Source of the DNA: Hydra vulgaris | Taxonomy: Eukaryota > Cnidaria > Hydrozoa > Anthoathecata > Hydridae | Direction: 5' to 3' | NCBI RefSeq assembly: GCF_038396675.1 | Contig: NC_088920.1 | Span: 65,442,501-65,506,500, forward strand | Length of the DNA: 64,000 bases | Part shown: positions 11,222-22,603 of the stretch, in pieces | How positions within the stretch are numbered: the first letter of the stretch is position 1 | Layout of the letters: every line of letters starts with the position of its first letter | Position numbers and translations under genes: made by a program | Notes under the pieces: model-generated | The model's input: only the letters and a program-made list of their open reading frames with translations | Told to the model about the DNA's origin: nothing | The model's database searches: none

Positions 11222-12379
11222 CAGGGGTGCACAGAGGGTGGGGTATCCGGGTTGGTTTTCCCCGGGCGTCACGTTTATGAGACATCATCAGATGACAAAA
11301 AAAAGTATGCCAAATAAAAAATTGAAAACATCCAATAAAGAAGTGAAAATTGTTTACTTTTTTACCTTCATCCATCAGATTTCAGAGAGATTTTAAGCTC
11401 TGAAACAGCAATGTAGATTAGATATTTTTCTTTATCTAGTCTACGCTTGACATCAATTCGGTACCTCTGTGTCCAAATGATATCAGTGAAGACAAGTTTA
11501 TTGATAAGTTCCGCCACTTTTGACTGTTCGACGCCATCTACCAACAAATGATCGGCCCTTACATCTTCTGAATAGCATTTATGCAAAGGAATTTAAAGGG
11601 AATTTCCCCCAAATATGCATCTGTCTTCATATTTTTCTTACTTTGCCAGTATTTCTGGCTGAAGGCAAGAGATTTTTTCGCAAGTTAGCTCTCGTCAAGA
11701 ACTCTCTAAGAAGACATGGGACAAGATTGTCTTAACAACAGGGGTGGGTTATGTCACTCGCCAAGGAGGGGGCTAAAAAGGTCTTTAAAAATTAAAAAAA
11801 AAGGTCCGCATATTTTCATTTACAAGTGACTTTTTTTGTAATTTTTTGTACTTAAGTGTAATAATCAAGTTCATATACGTATAATTACGTATAACAGTCA
11901 ATTTCATTCGTCAGCATAATAGTCCAATTCTGTATAATAGTCATTTTACAAAAGAATGTTTTTGAAAAAAAGTCCCAAGAGGGGGGGGGGGGGAATACAA
12001 ACCCATGCCGCCCTCCCCTCTTCCCCAAAAACCTGCTGCTGCTTAACGAATGTCTTATCCTTTCAATCGAAACAGATCTTGCGAAGAAAGTTAGTTACGA
12101 TGTTGTAACTTACGACTTTGCTGCTAGAAAAACTCGTAAAGTTTTGTTAAAACGCCATAAAAACTTGATACCAAATCCAAAAGTTTTTTTTTCTTTGTTG
12201 TGTTTAATTGTTCGATTCGTGAACTGTCTTAAATACAGAATTATAAAAATATTTTGTGAATACTAAAGTAAATTTTTTTTATTATTTTTATTTTTGTGGT
12301 GCTTACAGGAGGGGGAGGGTCATCTAGTAAACTTTTTTATAATATATCCCGGGCATCATGAAGTCTTTGTGCGCCCCTG
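11222..12379 (+). mobile_element. nested hAT-type element (CAGGGG ends)
   Basis: The ends are CAGGGGTGCACAGAG at 11222 and, inverted, CTTTGTGCGCCCCTG ending at 12379. The flanking 8-mers ATCAGCAG and TTCAGCGG match at six of eight positions, consistent with an aged hAT target duplication. The inserted DNA interrupts the hAT pseudogene at 10380-13215. Inside is a hAT C-terminal remnant and a G run near 11980. Most of its transposase is missing. Confidence 0.75.
11571..11735 (+). pseudogene. hAT C-terminal dimerisation remnant (ZMYM1-like group)
   Basis: The plus frame encodes KGNFPQICICLHIFLTLP, then VFLAEGKRFFRKLALVKNSL and RRHGTRLS before a stop. This fits the C-terminus of ZMYM1-like hAT transposases (FPN..A.RILLTLPVS.ASGERSFSKLKLIK.YLRS). 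The changes (AEGKRFFRK for ASGERSFSK) and the absence of upstream domains mark it as a fragment. Confidence 0.7.
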
Positions 12380-13215
12380 TTCAGCGGACCAATAATTACA
12401 TGCCTAATAATCAGATCAATGTTTGTTTCAGATTATAGCTCTAAACTACTCGAATCTTCTTCTAATTCGTTGTTTGAAAAATATTCTTGTTGAAAGTAAG
12501 TTGATTTTTCCTTTTCTCCTAAATTTGCTGACAAACATTCTTCATAAAGAACCTTGATAATTACCAATTGAATGCCTTGCACTAAATATAATTGATGATT
12601 TGCACTAATTAACTTTCCGCTTTCTTTAGTACCGATGCTCCATCTGTCGTAATTAAAACCACACTGTCAAACGAAATACTAAATGTTTTAAGTTTTTCCT
12701 ATAAATGAGTAATACATTTGTCCACTGGCATTTATCCATGACCTCAAGCAAGACCAAGACTTTAAAATTTGTTAAATGCATTTACATTTACATTCATATA
12801 ACAAAGGTCTTTAACAGAAGTCCACCATAATGTGATGCTAAACCCTTCACCTTGATTAGCTCACGTTTTAAGCTCGGCTAAGATTGCGCATATTAGTTGC
12901 ATATTCATTCACAATTTTTCGAATTGTATTTGAAAACTTTTGAATATTAGCATAGCCCAAAGCACTTAAGAGTATTCTTAAATCATAAGATGTACAAAAT
13001 CTAATAAATAGTACACCATCTTTGGCTGTTAATTGCACAACAACTGCACCAAAAAATGATCAACTGATTTTCTAAATTTTTTTATATTTTTGATGAACTA
13101 CTTAATTTCATAGATTCATTGGTGTAGACGTAGCTTTATTTGGTTCATCTGGAATATCTTATTTTAAAAATGTTAACATAGTGCTGTGTTGAAGGTGTGC
13201 ATGCTTTCCACTTGT

Positions 13216-13907
13216 ACTGCCTAACTATGCGTCGCTCTAATACAAAATGAGGAAATAGGCTTAAAAATAAGAAAGCATTCAACATATTGAGCTGATTTTT
13301 TCACAAGACATCGAACTTTTGTTTATATTTCTATATTTAAAAGAAAAATATCCGGTTTTCATAAAAAAATAGTTTTCTGTATATATTTTGGTTCATCCAG
13401 ACTAATTTCTGACGAATCCGGAAAATTATATATGTAATTTTCCGGATTATTTTTATTCAAAAAACAGTAGGCGTCTATATTTTATAGAATTTTAGAAACT
13501 ATATCATTACCACGATTTAATAATAAACAATATCATTAAATATACACTTATCAAAATTATATATAAACCTGCTATTATCTGATTCTTTGTTCTTAAGTTT
13601 CTTACAAAGTTTCTCAACGTTCTAATAGATGTTTTTAATAACTTGTGGCTATGAAAATAACCGTTTTTTAAAAAGTTAAACGCAGAACAGCTTATCAATA
13701 TAACATTTTAGTTCATGATATAGATCTTTTAAGATTAGTTGATTACTAGTTAAAATTTATTAAATTATTTCTTAAATATTTTTTAAAACAAAAAATAACG
13801 AAACTTTGAATTGTTATTATAAACCACATTGAGATTTCTTTACCAAAAAAAAAAATTAACAAAAATAGTCTAAGCTACAATCAATTGCATAACATTCAAA
13901 AAAACAC
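13216..13907. other. intergenic, one short hairpin
   Basis: No gene recognised. A perfect 14-bp inverted repeat, AATCCGGAAAATTA, with a 6-base loop sits at 13415-13448. Confidence 0.45.
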
Positions 13908-14102
13908 TTACATATCAAATGCCACAAGCAAATAATTAACTGTATCCCTAGTGTTTTCTGCCAAGAAAGTTAGACGTGCATGACTAACTTGTGCAGTTTT
14001 GCTTTCTTTGCTTCTGTCTTCAATAGCACTATCAGAGAAAGAACCTGGTTGGAGGATACTTAAAATACCTAATAGCACCATGACTTGTCCAGATAGTGAC
14101 AT
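13908..14102 (-). CDS. possible first coding exon of an unrecognised gene
   Basis: On the minus strand an ATG at 14102 opens 64 codons that look unlike the surrounding random AT-rich frames. There is a hydrophobic N-terminal stretch (VMVLLGILSILQPG), then a polar region and ARLTFLAENTRDTVNYLLVA. The frame ends exactly at ATATGTAAGTG, a near-ideal 5' splice donor (GTAAGT), so the apparent stop may lie in an intron. I do not recognise the protein. It could equally be part of an old repeat. There is no downstream exon I can join to it. Confidence 0.3.
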   Translation of the reverse strand: MSLSGQVMVLLGILSILQPGSFSDSAIEDRSKESKTAQVSHARLTFLAENTRDTVNYLLVAFDM

Positions 14103-14154
14103 AGATATTCAGATTTTTGATTGACAATCTATATCTGGTTTCTGCAATCTTATT

Positions 14155-14157
<3 letters not shown>

Positions 14158-14236
<79 letters not shown>
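14158..14236. repeat. (TA)n microsatellite
   Basis: Uninterrupted AT dinucleotide run. Confidence 0.98.
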
Positions 14237-14238
<2 letters not shown>

Positions 14239-14364
14239 CCTGGTGACATTTGTGTGTTAATATATCTTTAAATAGTACCTAAAGTATATTTATAAGGTTT
14301 TATTTATCATTGTCAATTTTTTTACAGGCTAATATATAAGATAAATAAAATACATTTCATAAAA

Positions 14365-16226
14365 ATGAATAGATTCTGCTATGTGTGTGGAAAGGTAATT
14401 TTTAGTAATCAGCAATGCACCATAACTACGTTAGTAAAGTCCCTTTACAGTGCATATTCCGGAATAAGACTTTGTGATCAAGACAAAAGCTTTTCCATAC
14501 ACAAATATGCTGCAAAGCCTGTGTCGCAGCCTTAAGGCGTTGGAATGAGGGCACAGCAAACTGTATTTCATTTGGTGTACCGATGATATGGAGAGAAGAC
14601 AAGGACCATATTACAGGCTGCTATTTTTGTATGACCAATCTTCAAGGTAAAATAATTTCTTAAAAGAATGAGTGAAGAACAATATTTAACTAATCCAAAC
14701 ATATTTATTTTTTTATAGTCTAATGAAGTTTGAATTGTTTATAAATATTGTGTTCTGCCATTAAGTCAGTACCACATGGTCCAGGAGTTCCAGTTCCTTC
14801 TCTACCTGAGAAAGGCGAACTTGAAGAGGATATGGAAAATGTAAAGGTGGAAGACACTGACATATCTGTGACATGTGAGCCAACGTCTAGCCTGACTTTG
14901 CCAAGACCACTCATTCAAAGTCAATTAAATGACTTAACCAGAGATCTTGGTCTTTAAAAGAAAATGCACAACTTCTTGGTTCCCGTCTTAGTAAGAGCAA
15001 TCTCCTCTCCAAAGAAACAACCTTCTATTGGTATAGAAACAGAGAAGAATAGTTTCGAAGGTTCTTTGAAGTTGATTTCTCTAGCTCGTTGGCATATTGT
15101 AATGATGTAAAAGGCTTAATAAAGGCACTTGGCGTTCCTTACCAACCAAGATAATGGAGGCTCTTTATAGATTCCTTAAAAAGAAGCCTAAAGGCAGTAC
15201 TCCTACACATTGGCAATAAAATGACATCTGTACCTATTGGACGTTCAGTTCAGTTGACAGAAAGCTACAAGAACATGAAAATATTGATCAATGCAATCAA
15301 GTACTCCAACCACAATTGGCTAATATGTGGTACTCTTACGGTAAAATATTTATTAAGTTTTCTCGTTAATATAAAGCTTTCCTTTGAAAATACTTTAGCA
15401 TCTGTGGGTAATTTTTTAGAAAGAAATAGAAATATATTTTAACTTATTAAGATTTGATTTTTTATGAATAAATCTTTTCTTATCAGGTTGTGAGCTTTCT
15501 CCTTGAGATGCAAGGGGGGTACACAAAATACCCTTGCTTCTTATGCCTATGGGATAGAAGGGCAGATAGTCTTCACTATAAGCAGAAAGACTGGCTATCT
15601 CGGGAGGCATTCACAATTGGCGGCTACAACGTGATAGCTGAACCACTAGTCCCTTCAGAAAATGTTTTACCTCCTCCTCTCCAAATCAAACTTGGTCTGA
15701 TGAAAAATTTTGTAAAAACACTGAATAAAGAAAGCCAAGCTTTCAGGTATCTATTGCAAAAGTTCCCACGGATCAGTGATGCCAAGCTACATGAAGGTAT
15801 ATTTGACGGACCCAAATTATAACTCTGTTAAAGGACAAAGACTTTTATATCAAAATGGTAGGCATTGAACGAGATGCATGGCGAACGTTCAGCACAGTAA
15901 TTGAAGGATTTCTGTGAAATAAAAGAAGCTCTAAATATGTTTCATACGTCAATGAGCTTATGAAAAGCTTCGAAAAACTGGGAGCTCACATGTCAATAAA
16001 AATGCATTTTCTCCAGTCACATCTTGACTATTTTCCTAAAAACTGTGGAGATTACAGCGAGAAACAAGGTGAAAGATTCTACCAGGATATAAAAACGATG
16101 GAGACCAGATAAAAAGGACGTTGGGACATAAACATGTTAGCTGACTATTGTTGACGTCTTAAACGCATCGAACCAATAACTCTTCACAAACGAAAGGCAT
16201 CAAGGACTTCTTTCCTTGGGAAATAG
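14365..16226 (+). pseudogene. uncharacterised multicopy family 1 (FCYVCG N-terminus)
   Basis: From ATG 14365 the protein starts MNRFCYVCGKVIFSNQQC, a cysteine-rich head, then (after frameshifts) CCKACVAALRRWNEG and WREDKDHITGCYFCMTN. A middle part reads SAIKSVPHGPGVPVP (14757 onward), then ALGVPYQP and WRLFIDSLKRSLKAVLLH. The main block follows at 15221-15822 and on to 16226: TSVPIGRSVQLTESYKNM, SFLLEMQGGYTKYPCFLC, LPPPLQIKLGLMKNFVK, HMSIKMHFLQSHLDYFP. A GT..AG intron of 146 bp (15341-15486, phase 0) joins the 15221 and 15487 blocks. I know this only as a protein family found in many copies in arthropods and cnidarians, with no assigned function; transposon origin is inference. Several stops and frameshifts make this copy dead. 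Confidence 0.75.
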
Positions 16227-16779
16227 ATTTTTTCTTTACAGTATTTGATTACTTCACAAGTTGTTTTTAAGTTTAAAGTTAATAAAGGAGTTAAATGGAG
16301 CCTTTTTTCAGTTCACAATTAAATATTACAATGTATTACATTACTAGGATGAAAATGAGAGATTTCTTGAAAATTATGTTATTCTCAAAAAAAATAGGTG
16401 TGCTGTATTTCAATAACCTGACCTAATTGAGTAAAATGAATGTCATATTCGGGTTTACGAGGCCGTTTCATTAGGAATCACATAAGAAACCCCTAGAAAC
16501 AGAAAATTTTTTTTCAAACGCAGCCCTGTGTTATTAATGAGTTGTTAAGATTTTTTATTTCAAGAATTACACAAAAATTTATTATTTTAACTATTGCGCA
16601 AAAACTTATTTGTTCATTATCTCAAAATGATGTTTTTGGACTTAAATCTCTATCTATTGTGGTTTGCCAGGAAACGAAAATACATAGTCGTTGTGTCAAG
16701 ATTTTGCGCCAATTTTAGCTTTTGTTTATCATTTAAAACATAAAATTACATTGTAAAGTACGATATTAATATCTACAAG

Positions 16780-19245
16780 ATGTCTGCTTATAATAATTAT
16801 TCGAAAAGAACAAATAAAATGGTGAACATTGCATTGAATCGAGAACAATAGGGTAAGTTTGGCAAGACTGTTTATTGTATTCTTCAGTTTGTATATCAAC
16901 TAGGTATTCACAATGATATAAATTAATAAATAATAAAATAAACGTATTGTAATCTTTTTATAATGCCAGCATTGAGTTCTAGCCAGATTGCTTGTGTTTA
17001 CAGTGATCTATGTATAATATATGCCTTCATAATCACATGTTTTCCTTACTAAAAATACTTAATAGGTAATCATATTAAAAACTTAATTTTGTTGCAGATA
17101 CTCCTTCTATTTCCAACACAAGAGCGTCAACATCCAATCAAATGGATTCTGTCTTGATTACACATGGTGATATAGTTGTATATCTGATTCTGATGATAGC
17201 TGTGTAAATGAAACTAAAATGCGTGAGGTTCCATTGCATAAAATAAAAGGTATGCATCACAGTTCAAGCAATATTGAATATTTTCTTTATGTAAAGCATC
17301 AATCTAATAATAAAAACTTTAATTTTGTTGTAGACGTTAGGTACTTCTCTGAGTTGGAGCTTGAAGATTCGGGTTCTGAGTATATGCCAGACTTTTCGAG
17401 ATCATTATCTGGAAGTATATCTTCATTGTCTGATGTCTGTCAGGAGAGTATTATCCCAAATATCAATATTAACGATTCGCTAGTTCCTTACTCAAGCACT
17501 AATAATGAGTAAAAACCAACCGCCAACAGCGGTTAAGAGCAGAAAGAGGAAGAGAAACATACACGCATGGAAAAAAAGTGTTAGGAAACTGAACCGAGTC
17601 AGTGGAAAGCAATACGTTTCCTCAACAGGGAAAACCATGAAGTCCAGGGAACTAAAGAAGCCTTGTAAGGACAATTATCGTTAAAAATAAAGCATGCATT
17701 TCAGCACAGAAATGTGAAAATGTATTTTTGATGATTTTTGGGTTGGTTATGCATCGTGAGACCAGAAAAATTAGTATATTGCTTCTTGCCTAACAATTGA
17801 ATTTGTGAAGCAATCAAGAGCAATAGGCAGTAGCAAAAATAGAAACAAAACAATTCATTATAAAATAAGCTACAATGGAATTGAAGTTAGAGTATGTAAG
17901 ACCTTTTTTTTAAACACATTTTGTATTGGCGAGTTATATGTTAAATCTTTAATAGGTAAAATTCAGTCTTCTGGCTTGACAAAAGCAGATCAACGGGGGA
18001 AATCACTCTCCAAAAAATAAAACCCTAGCTAGCACAGTCAACTGCATTAAAACGCAGTTGACTGTGCAAGCTAGGGTTTATTGAAGTTCCCTACATACGA
18101 GAGCCATTACAGCCGGGAACGTACTGCAAAGAGATATTGTGGCAGAGAATTAAACATAAAGAAGATGTTTCATCTGTATTCTCAAGAATCTCAAACCAAA
18201 CTGCGATAGGGAAGGAGTGGCTCTACCGCAAAATTTTTAATGAGCGTTATAATCTTTTCTTCCATTCTCCAGATAATGATACTTGTGGTATGTGTGATTC
18301 TTTGTTTAATGAACTTAAAGGATCACATTCAGAGAAAGAAAAGAGCGATATAGAATATAGAAAGAAACTGCATCTGGATGATGCAACCAACAGGTATCAT
18401 TTGAAGGGTGAAGAAAAAAAATTGACTGCTAAAAATCTAAATTCCATAGTTTTAATGGCAGACCTGTAAAAATGTTTGCCCACACCATATTTAACGAATA
18501 GCCATAGTTTTTATTTGAGAAAACTCTGGGTATTTAACTACTCTATATATGACAGCAGAAAAAAAAATAATTTTTGCATGATGTGGGATGAAGTTCAAGG
18601 AGGAAGAGATGGAAATGAGATAGCCTCTTGTTTCTTAAAATTCATCCAAGAGTCATTGACGCTAAATATAAAGAATATAACCGTCTGGACAGACAATTTT
18701 CCCGGACAAAATAGAAAGACCATGATGGTGATGTTATATTGCATTCTCATGAGTAAATATCCATCCCTGGAGACAAGTAATCACAAGTTTTTATTACGTG
18801 GCCATACGCACATGGAAGTAGACGTGTCCCACAGCGTTATTGAAAGAAGAAAAAAATCTATAAAGACGATGAACATTTTCACTTACAATGATTGGTGCAA
18901 TTTTGTAAGAAGTTTCATTTTCTTCCCTCTACGAAAATAGGGGGCCATTTGTATATAGAAAAAGATTGGAAGACGGAACGTTACCATCCATATCAACAAT
19001 GGTATGGATGCAGGTACGAAAAGGAGACTACGGAAAGCTCTTTTATAAAACTTCGTTTAACGAAGAAGCCTTCTCTGTGGTGAATTTATGAAGAAATAAA
19101 AGGAAGCCTGCAGAGATTCCAGCAAGTCTTCCACAATTGAGAGCAGACAAAAATCCCATAAGTAGACAAAAATACTAAGATATTATAACAATTCTTCAAT
19201 GGATTCCTGAGGAATACAAGGCTTATTTAGAGCAGTTCCTTTTAA
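16780..19245 (+). pseudogene. uncharacterised multicopy family 2, RNase H-like core
   Basis: ATG 16780 begins MSAYNNYSKRTNKMVNIAL, followed by a GTAAGT donor at 16853; further candidate introns end at TTGCAG (17098) and TTGTAG (17333). Then come RKRKRNIHAWKKSVRKLNR (about 17540), VRVCKTFFLNTF (about 17895), SHYSRERTAKRYC (18100), EWLYRKIFNERYNLFF and CGMCDSLF (18220-18300). The core follows: MADL, WDEVQGGRDGNEIASCFLKF, ITVWTDNFPGQNRKT, HKFLLRGHTHMEVD, SHSVIERR. Ordered acidic residues (D in MADL, D in WTDN, D/E in VDVSHSVIER) suggest an RNase H-fold DDE/D enzyme. The tail WIPEEYKAYLEQF ends near 19245. Stops and frameshifts are many, and a palindrome interrupts the gene at 18020-18079. Related proteins are abundant in invertebrate genomes and unnamed. 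Confidence 0.72.
18020..18079. repeat. 25-bp-arm palindrome inside pseudogene
   Basis: The left arm (18021-18045, AACCCTAGCTAGCACAGTCA...) and right arm (18054-18078) pair over 25 bp with one mismatch and an 8-base loop. It sits between two coding blocks of family 2. Confidence 0.9.
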
Positions 19246-20274
19246 AGATGCTATTATTGAAGAATCTTAATATCCCTTTTTTGTGTTAATGTATTTGTAA
19301 CTTTTTTGTGTAAATATAGTAATGTTTAAAATGTGATTTATTGATTTTTTTTATGCAAAAACCTTGTGTCCATAATGAGAACCAAGGTAACTTAACTCCA
19401 CATAAACATCTACTGGAAAGAAAATTTATTTGAGCCAGAAAGTCCACTAATGCCTAAAATAATAGTTTTTTCACAAAACTAACTAATTATACATATAGAG
19501 TATTATAAATTGTACATAGTGTATGAATTTTAATTTTCTAAAGTGTCTATTGAAAAAGTTATGGGAGAATAAGTGGAAAAAAATCATTCTTTTGCTCCTA
19601 CTGTAAAATTGTGTTTTCGGAATTACGACAAGTTGGCAGGTACAGATTAAAATTTCTTTTTTTCCTAAAGGCAGACAACATATGTTTATACCAGGCCACT
19701 TATACCACTTTATTCTGGAAAAAAAAGTTTTCTTATAGTTTCAATACTGGTTTGAAGCTAAAAAAAATCATCGCAAAAAAATTAAAAAAGGGGGGGGGGG
19801 AGGGCAATTAGACCAGGTATATTCAATCAAAATGTCTTGACCATCTTGACTTAGCGCAAATGTTAAACTTCCATTTGATAACTTATATATCATCTCTTTA
19901 TGTAATTAAAGTGCCTTTGGGATTGTATAAAATGTCAAATACGCATTAACACACGCATTTATTCCTTTTATCTCTACTTAAATGATCACTACTATCTCCA
20001 ATTAATAGAAACTTTTTATTTTGTTTCAGTTACTTTCTAAGAAATAAACCAATATTAGAAAATCTTAAACAAAAATCTTTTTAATTAAAAAAAAATTCCT
20101 TTTTGTATAAAGGTGAAAAACTTTTTATACAGAATTAACAGCTGGCAATTAGGGGAAACAGGATTTTTTTGATGTTTCACATAGTACACTTTAGGCATTG
20201 TGCAAGCTTTGAACTTCAGAATATTCATCCAAATATTAAATGAGAATGTTTTGCAAAACATTGTGGTGACTTGA
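19246..20274. other. intergenic, no supported gene
   Basis: No recognised coding text; an 11-base G run lies near 19790-19800. It may hold the 3' untranslated end of the family 2 element, but no terminal repeat is evident. Confidence 0.4.
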
Positions 20275-20800
20275 GCCTGGGAACCAAGATACCCCAAAAT
20301 TTTGACACCATTGCCCCATGGGTGTGTAATGAGCATATAAAAATTTTCTTTTACTATCTTATAACATTTAAATTATCAACAGGTTTTAAATTTAATCTTA
20401 CAATCTTTTAATGATAAAAAGTTATGGTCATGTGAGATTTTCACCCTCCCCAAAATTAGGGGGTTGTATATTTTACTTGATCATAACTTTCAAACACTAA
20501 ATGATTATTATATGAAATTAAAAATCTGTTAATGAACTTAAATATATTATAAGTGGTATAAAAATATTTTATTGCCTCATTGCCCTTACAATAAGGGGTA
20601 AGGGGCAAACACATTGGGGCATTTTCGTTCCCAGGCTCTAGTCAGTGCAATATTTTGCAAAAATATTCTTATTTTACATAAGTATGAACATACTTAAGTT
20701 TGGAGTTAGGAGCACGTAGCCTTAAAGTGTCATATCTGAAACATCAGAAAATCATGCTGACACCTATAGATAGTTACATTAAGTAACTAGTAGTAGCAGT
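20275..20800. repeat. dispersed repeat, copy 2
   Basis: Shares ordered blocks with 6785-7150: TTATGGTCAT start, CCCTCC/GGGGG pair, CTTATTTTACATAAGTATGA, AGTTTGGAGTT, and a 'GACACC..' end. It lies immediately 3' of the pogo-type pseudogene. Whether the repeat is part of that element is unknown. Confidence 0.55.
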
Positions 20801-20857
20801 AGAAGTTGCATCAAAGAAATAAAAAAAAATTAACAATAAAAATTTTTAACATTGATT

Positions 20858-22603
20858 TTATATAGGCTCAGAGCAATTGCCATATTTCCATTCCATGATT
20901 TTAACATCGTCTTATTTAGTTATTACAGTACATTTTACATAATACCAAATGTCACAAGGATTGCAGCACACCCACTGATCACCCCTATCTCCATGGACAA
21001 CGCAATTAGGACATACAGTGTCATTGTTGTCATCATAATCTGTAGGAACTCTTTTTTTTATATATTTTTGTCTTTAACTTTTTTTTGATTCTACTTTTTT
21101 TGAAGCTTCTTCTCTTGTTCGTTTTAAACATGCTTCTGATGTTAAACTTTCACAATAGCGAAACCTAATAACCCGAGCAGATCTTCTACGATAATAGATC
21201 TCTGCACATTTTGACTTTAATTGTTTTAGAAAAAAAATCTTTGATAGATGAGCCTGAAGATGATGTAGAAATGGGTAATGATGAAGCAGATGGTATTGAT
21301 GTTTTAAAATTGGAAGCATCATTAACAGAAATCCTTGAAGGTTAGGCCTTGAACAAGATCTTGTGGGGTGATTGGTGGTGAATGTAGGTTTCTTCACTGG
21401 TAACTGAAAATATCATTTAAACAAACGTGTATCAATAGCATCATTGTTCAGAGGGAAAATGCCAGTTCCTTTAAAACCACTTTTGATTTCTTCCACAATA
21501 AAAGAACTCTAAAAAAGGGTACGTAGTAATTCTGAAAAATGTTTCTTTGAGACTGGTCTATTTTGTGTTCTTGCATATTTTAGAAGTAAACTTTGCCATT
21601 TACTTTTTACGGGTCGAAAAACAGATGTATCTATAGGTTGAAGAAAATGGGTAAGATGAGCAGGAATGCATAGAAGAATAACATTAGCTTTTTTTGCCAA
21701 ATCAATAAGTGGGGGCTAATATGAGAAATTTGGCCATCAAATATAAGTATACGTGTGCGGTTTACAAGATGCTTTGTATACATTAGAAATATGTTTTGAA
21801 GCCATTCCAAAAAATGAGGACACTCCACCTACCCCTTATTACTAGTAGTATAAACAGCTCCATTAGGGCCATCTTTAACCCAGTCCATATATAAATTTTT
21901 TCCTTTGTAGATTACATATGGTGGCAATATCTGTTCGCTAGCAGAGCATGCACAATTTACAGTAATTTGCTCCCACCCTGAGCCACCAATGCTCTGCGAC
22001 ACTCTAGCAGCACCTCGTTTTGCTAATACATTTTGTTCCTTTGGGTCAGTGATGAACCCTGTTGTATCAGAGTTGAATACTTGACTTAATAATTCCTGCA
22101 TTTCTCAATGTTTTTTTCAACTAAATTAAACCATATTTTGATGGTTTCAGGATTTTCAGCATGGTTTTTTGTATTGCTTAATTGTTCTGTTTTTCTCGGT
22201 GTTATTTCAGAGTTTTGCAGCAAAAAAGTATGCAACCAGTCTTTACTTGGTTAACAATTTATAAAAGGTGTATTAATATTGTTTGCTTTAATAAAATCTT
22301 GAACTAGATCTTTTACCTCACCTCTAGTGAAACCCCAGCCCCAATCAGCCAATAAAATATGGCATTCTGACGACTCTTTTGCCTGCTGTGAAGTTAAAAC
22401 TGTTTTTTGTCCTGAATAAGCATCAATAGGTAGCTCACCTTTCACATGTTTTGAAATAGCTCTCCTGTCACACCTGAAATATTTGGATGCCTGATTTATG
22501 GACATTTCCTTTCTTAAAACAGAATTGTAGGCATCTATCATTTCTTGGTTATCTAAATAGTATTTTCTTCCTCCCTGGTCAGCTTTTTGTATGTTCGAAC
22601 CAT
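20858..22603 (-). pseudogene. pogo/Tigger-type transposase with C-terminal PHD-like finger
   Basis: Minus strand, ATG at 22603 (MVRTYKK), with a one-base slip before GGRKYYLDNQEMIDAYNSVL. A psq-type helix-turn-helix follows (MSINQASKYFRCDRRAISKH), then PSKDWLHTFLLQNSEITPRK and NPETIKIWFNLVEKN. The DDE/D core: FNSDTTGFITDP (usual DETGF, so E became T), SIGGSGWEQITVNCA, LIFDGQISHIS, then HFLQPIDTSVFRPVKSKW with the third D. Near 21000-20880 a frame encodes CPNCVVHGDRGDQWVCC..C and WYYVKC, a PHD-like zinc finger often fused to such transposases in cnidarians. At least four frameshifts or stops separate the pieces, so it is dead. No convincing terminal inverted repeats were found. Confidence 0.85.

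Larger units (their letters stand above)
10380..13215 (-). pseudogene. decayed hAT transposase, split by another hAT element
   Basis: Read on the minus strand from about 13215 to 10380, hAT blocks appear in the right order across many frameshifts: a possible remnant finger (HAHLQHSTMLTFLK), the first catalytic block (SITLWWTSVKDLCYMNVNV), the second (VVLITTDGASVLKK), the linker near 12400-12600 (HQLYLVQGIQLV), a middle region (TLLQFMLNKRTQENTLLSNE), and the dimerisation tail (PTSVEAERAFS, then after a frameshift KIRSQLSDRSIDGLCFLRAY). The frame is interrupted between GPLN (about 12390) and EKIRKIV (about 11210) by the insertion at 11222-12379. It is a dead copy, unrelated in detail to the hAT at 1204. 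Confidence 0.82.

Noticed and set aside
12300-12379. G/C-run rich ends as Pol II terminators or promoters
   Set aside because: Explained as the terminal part of the nested hAT element.
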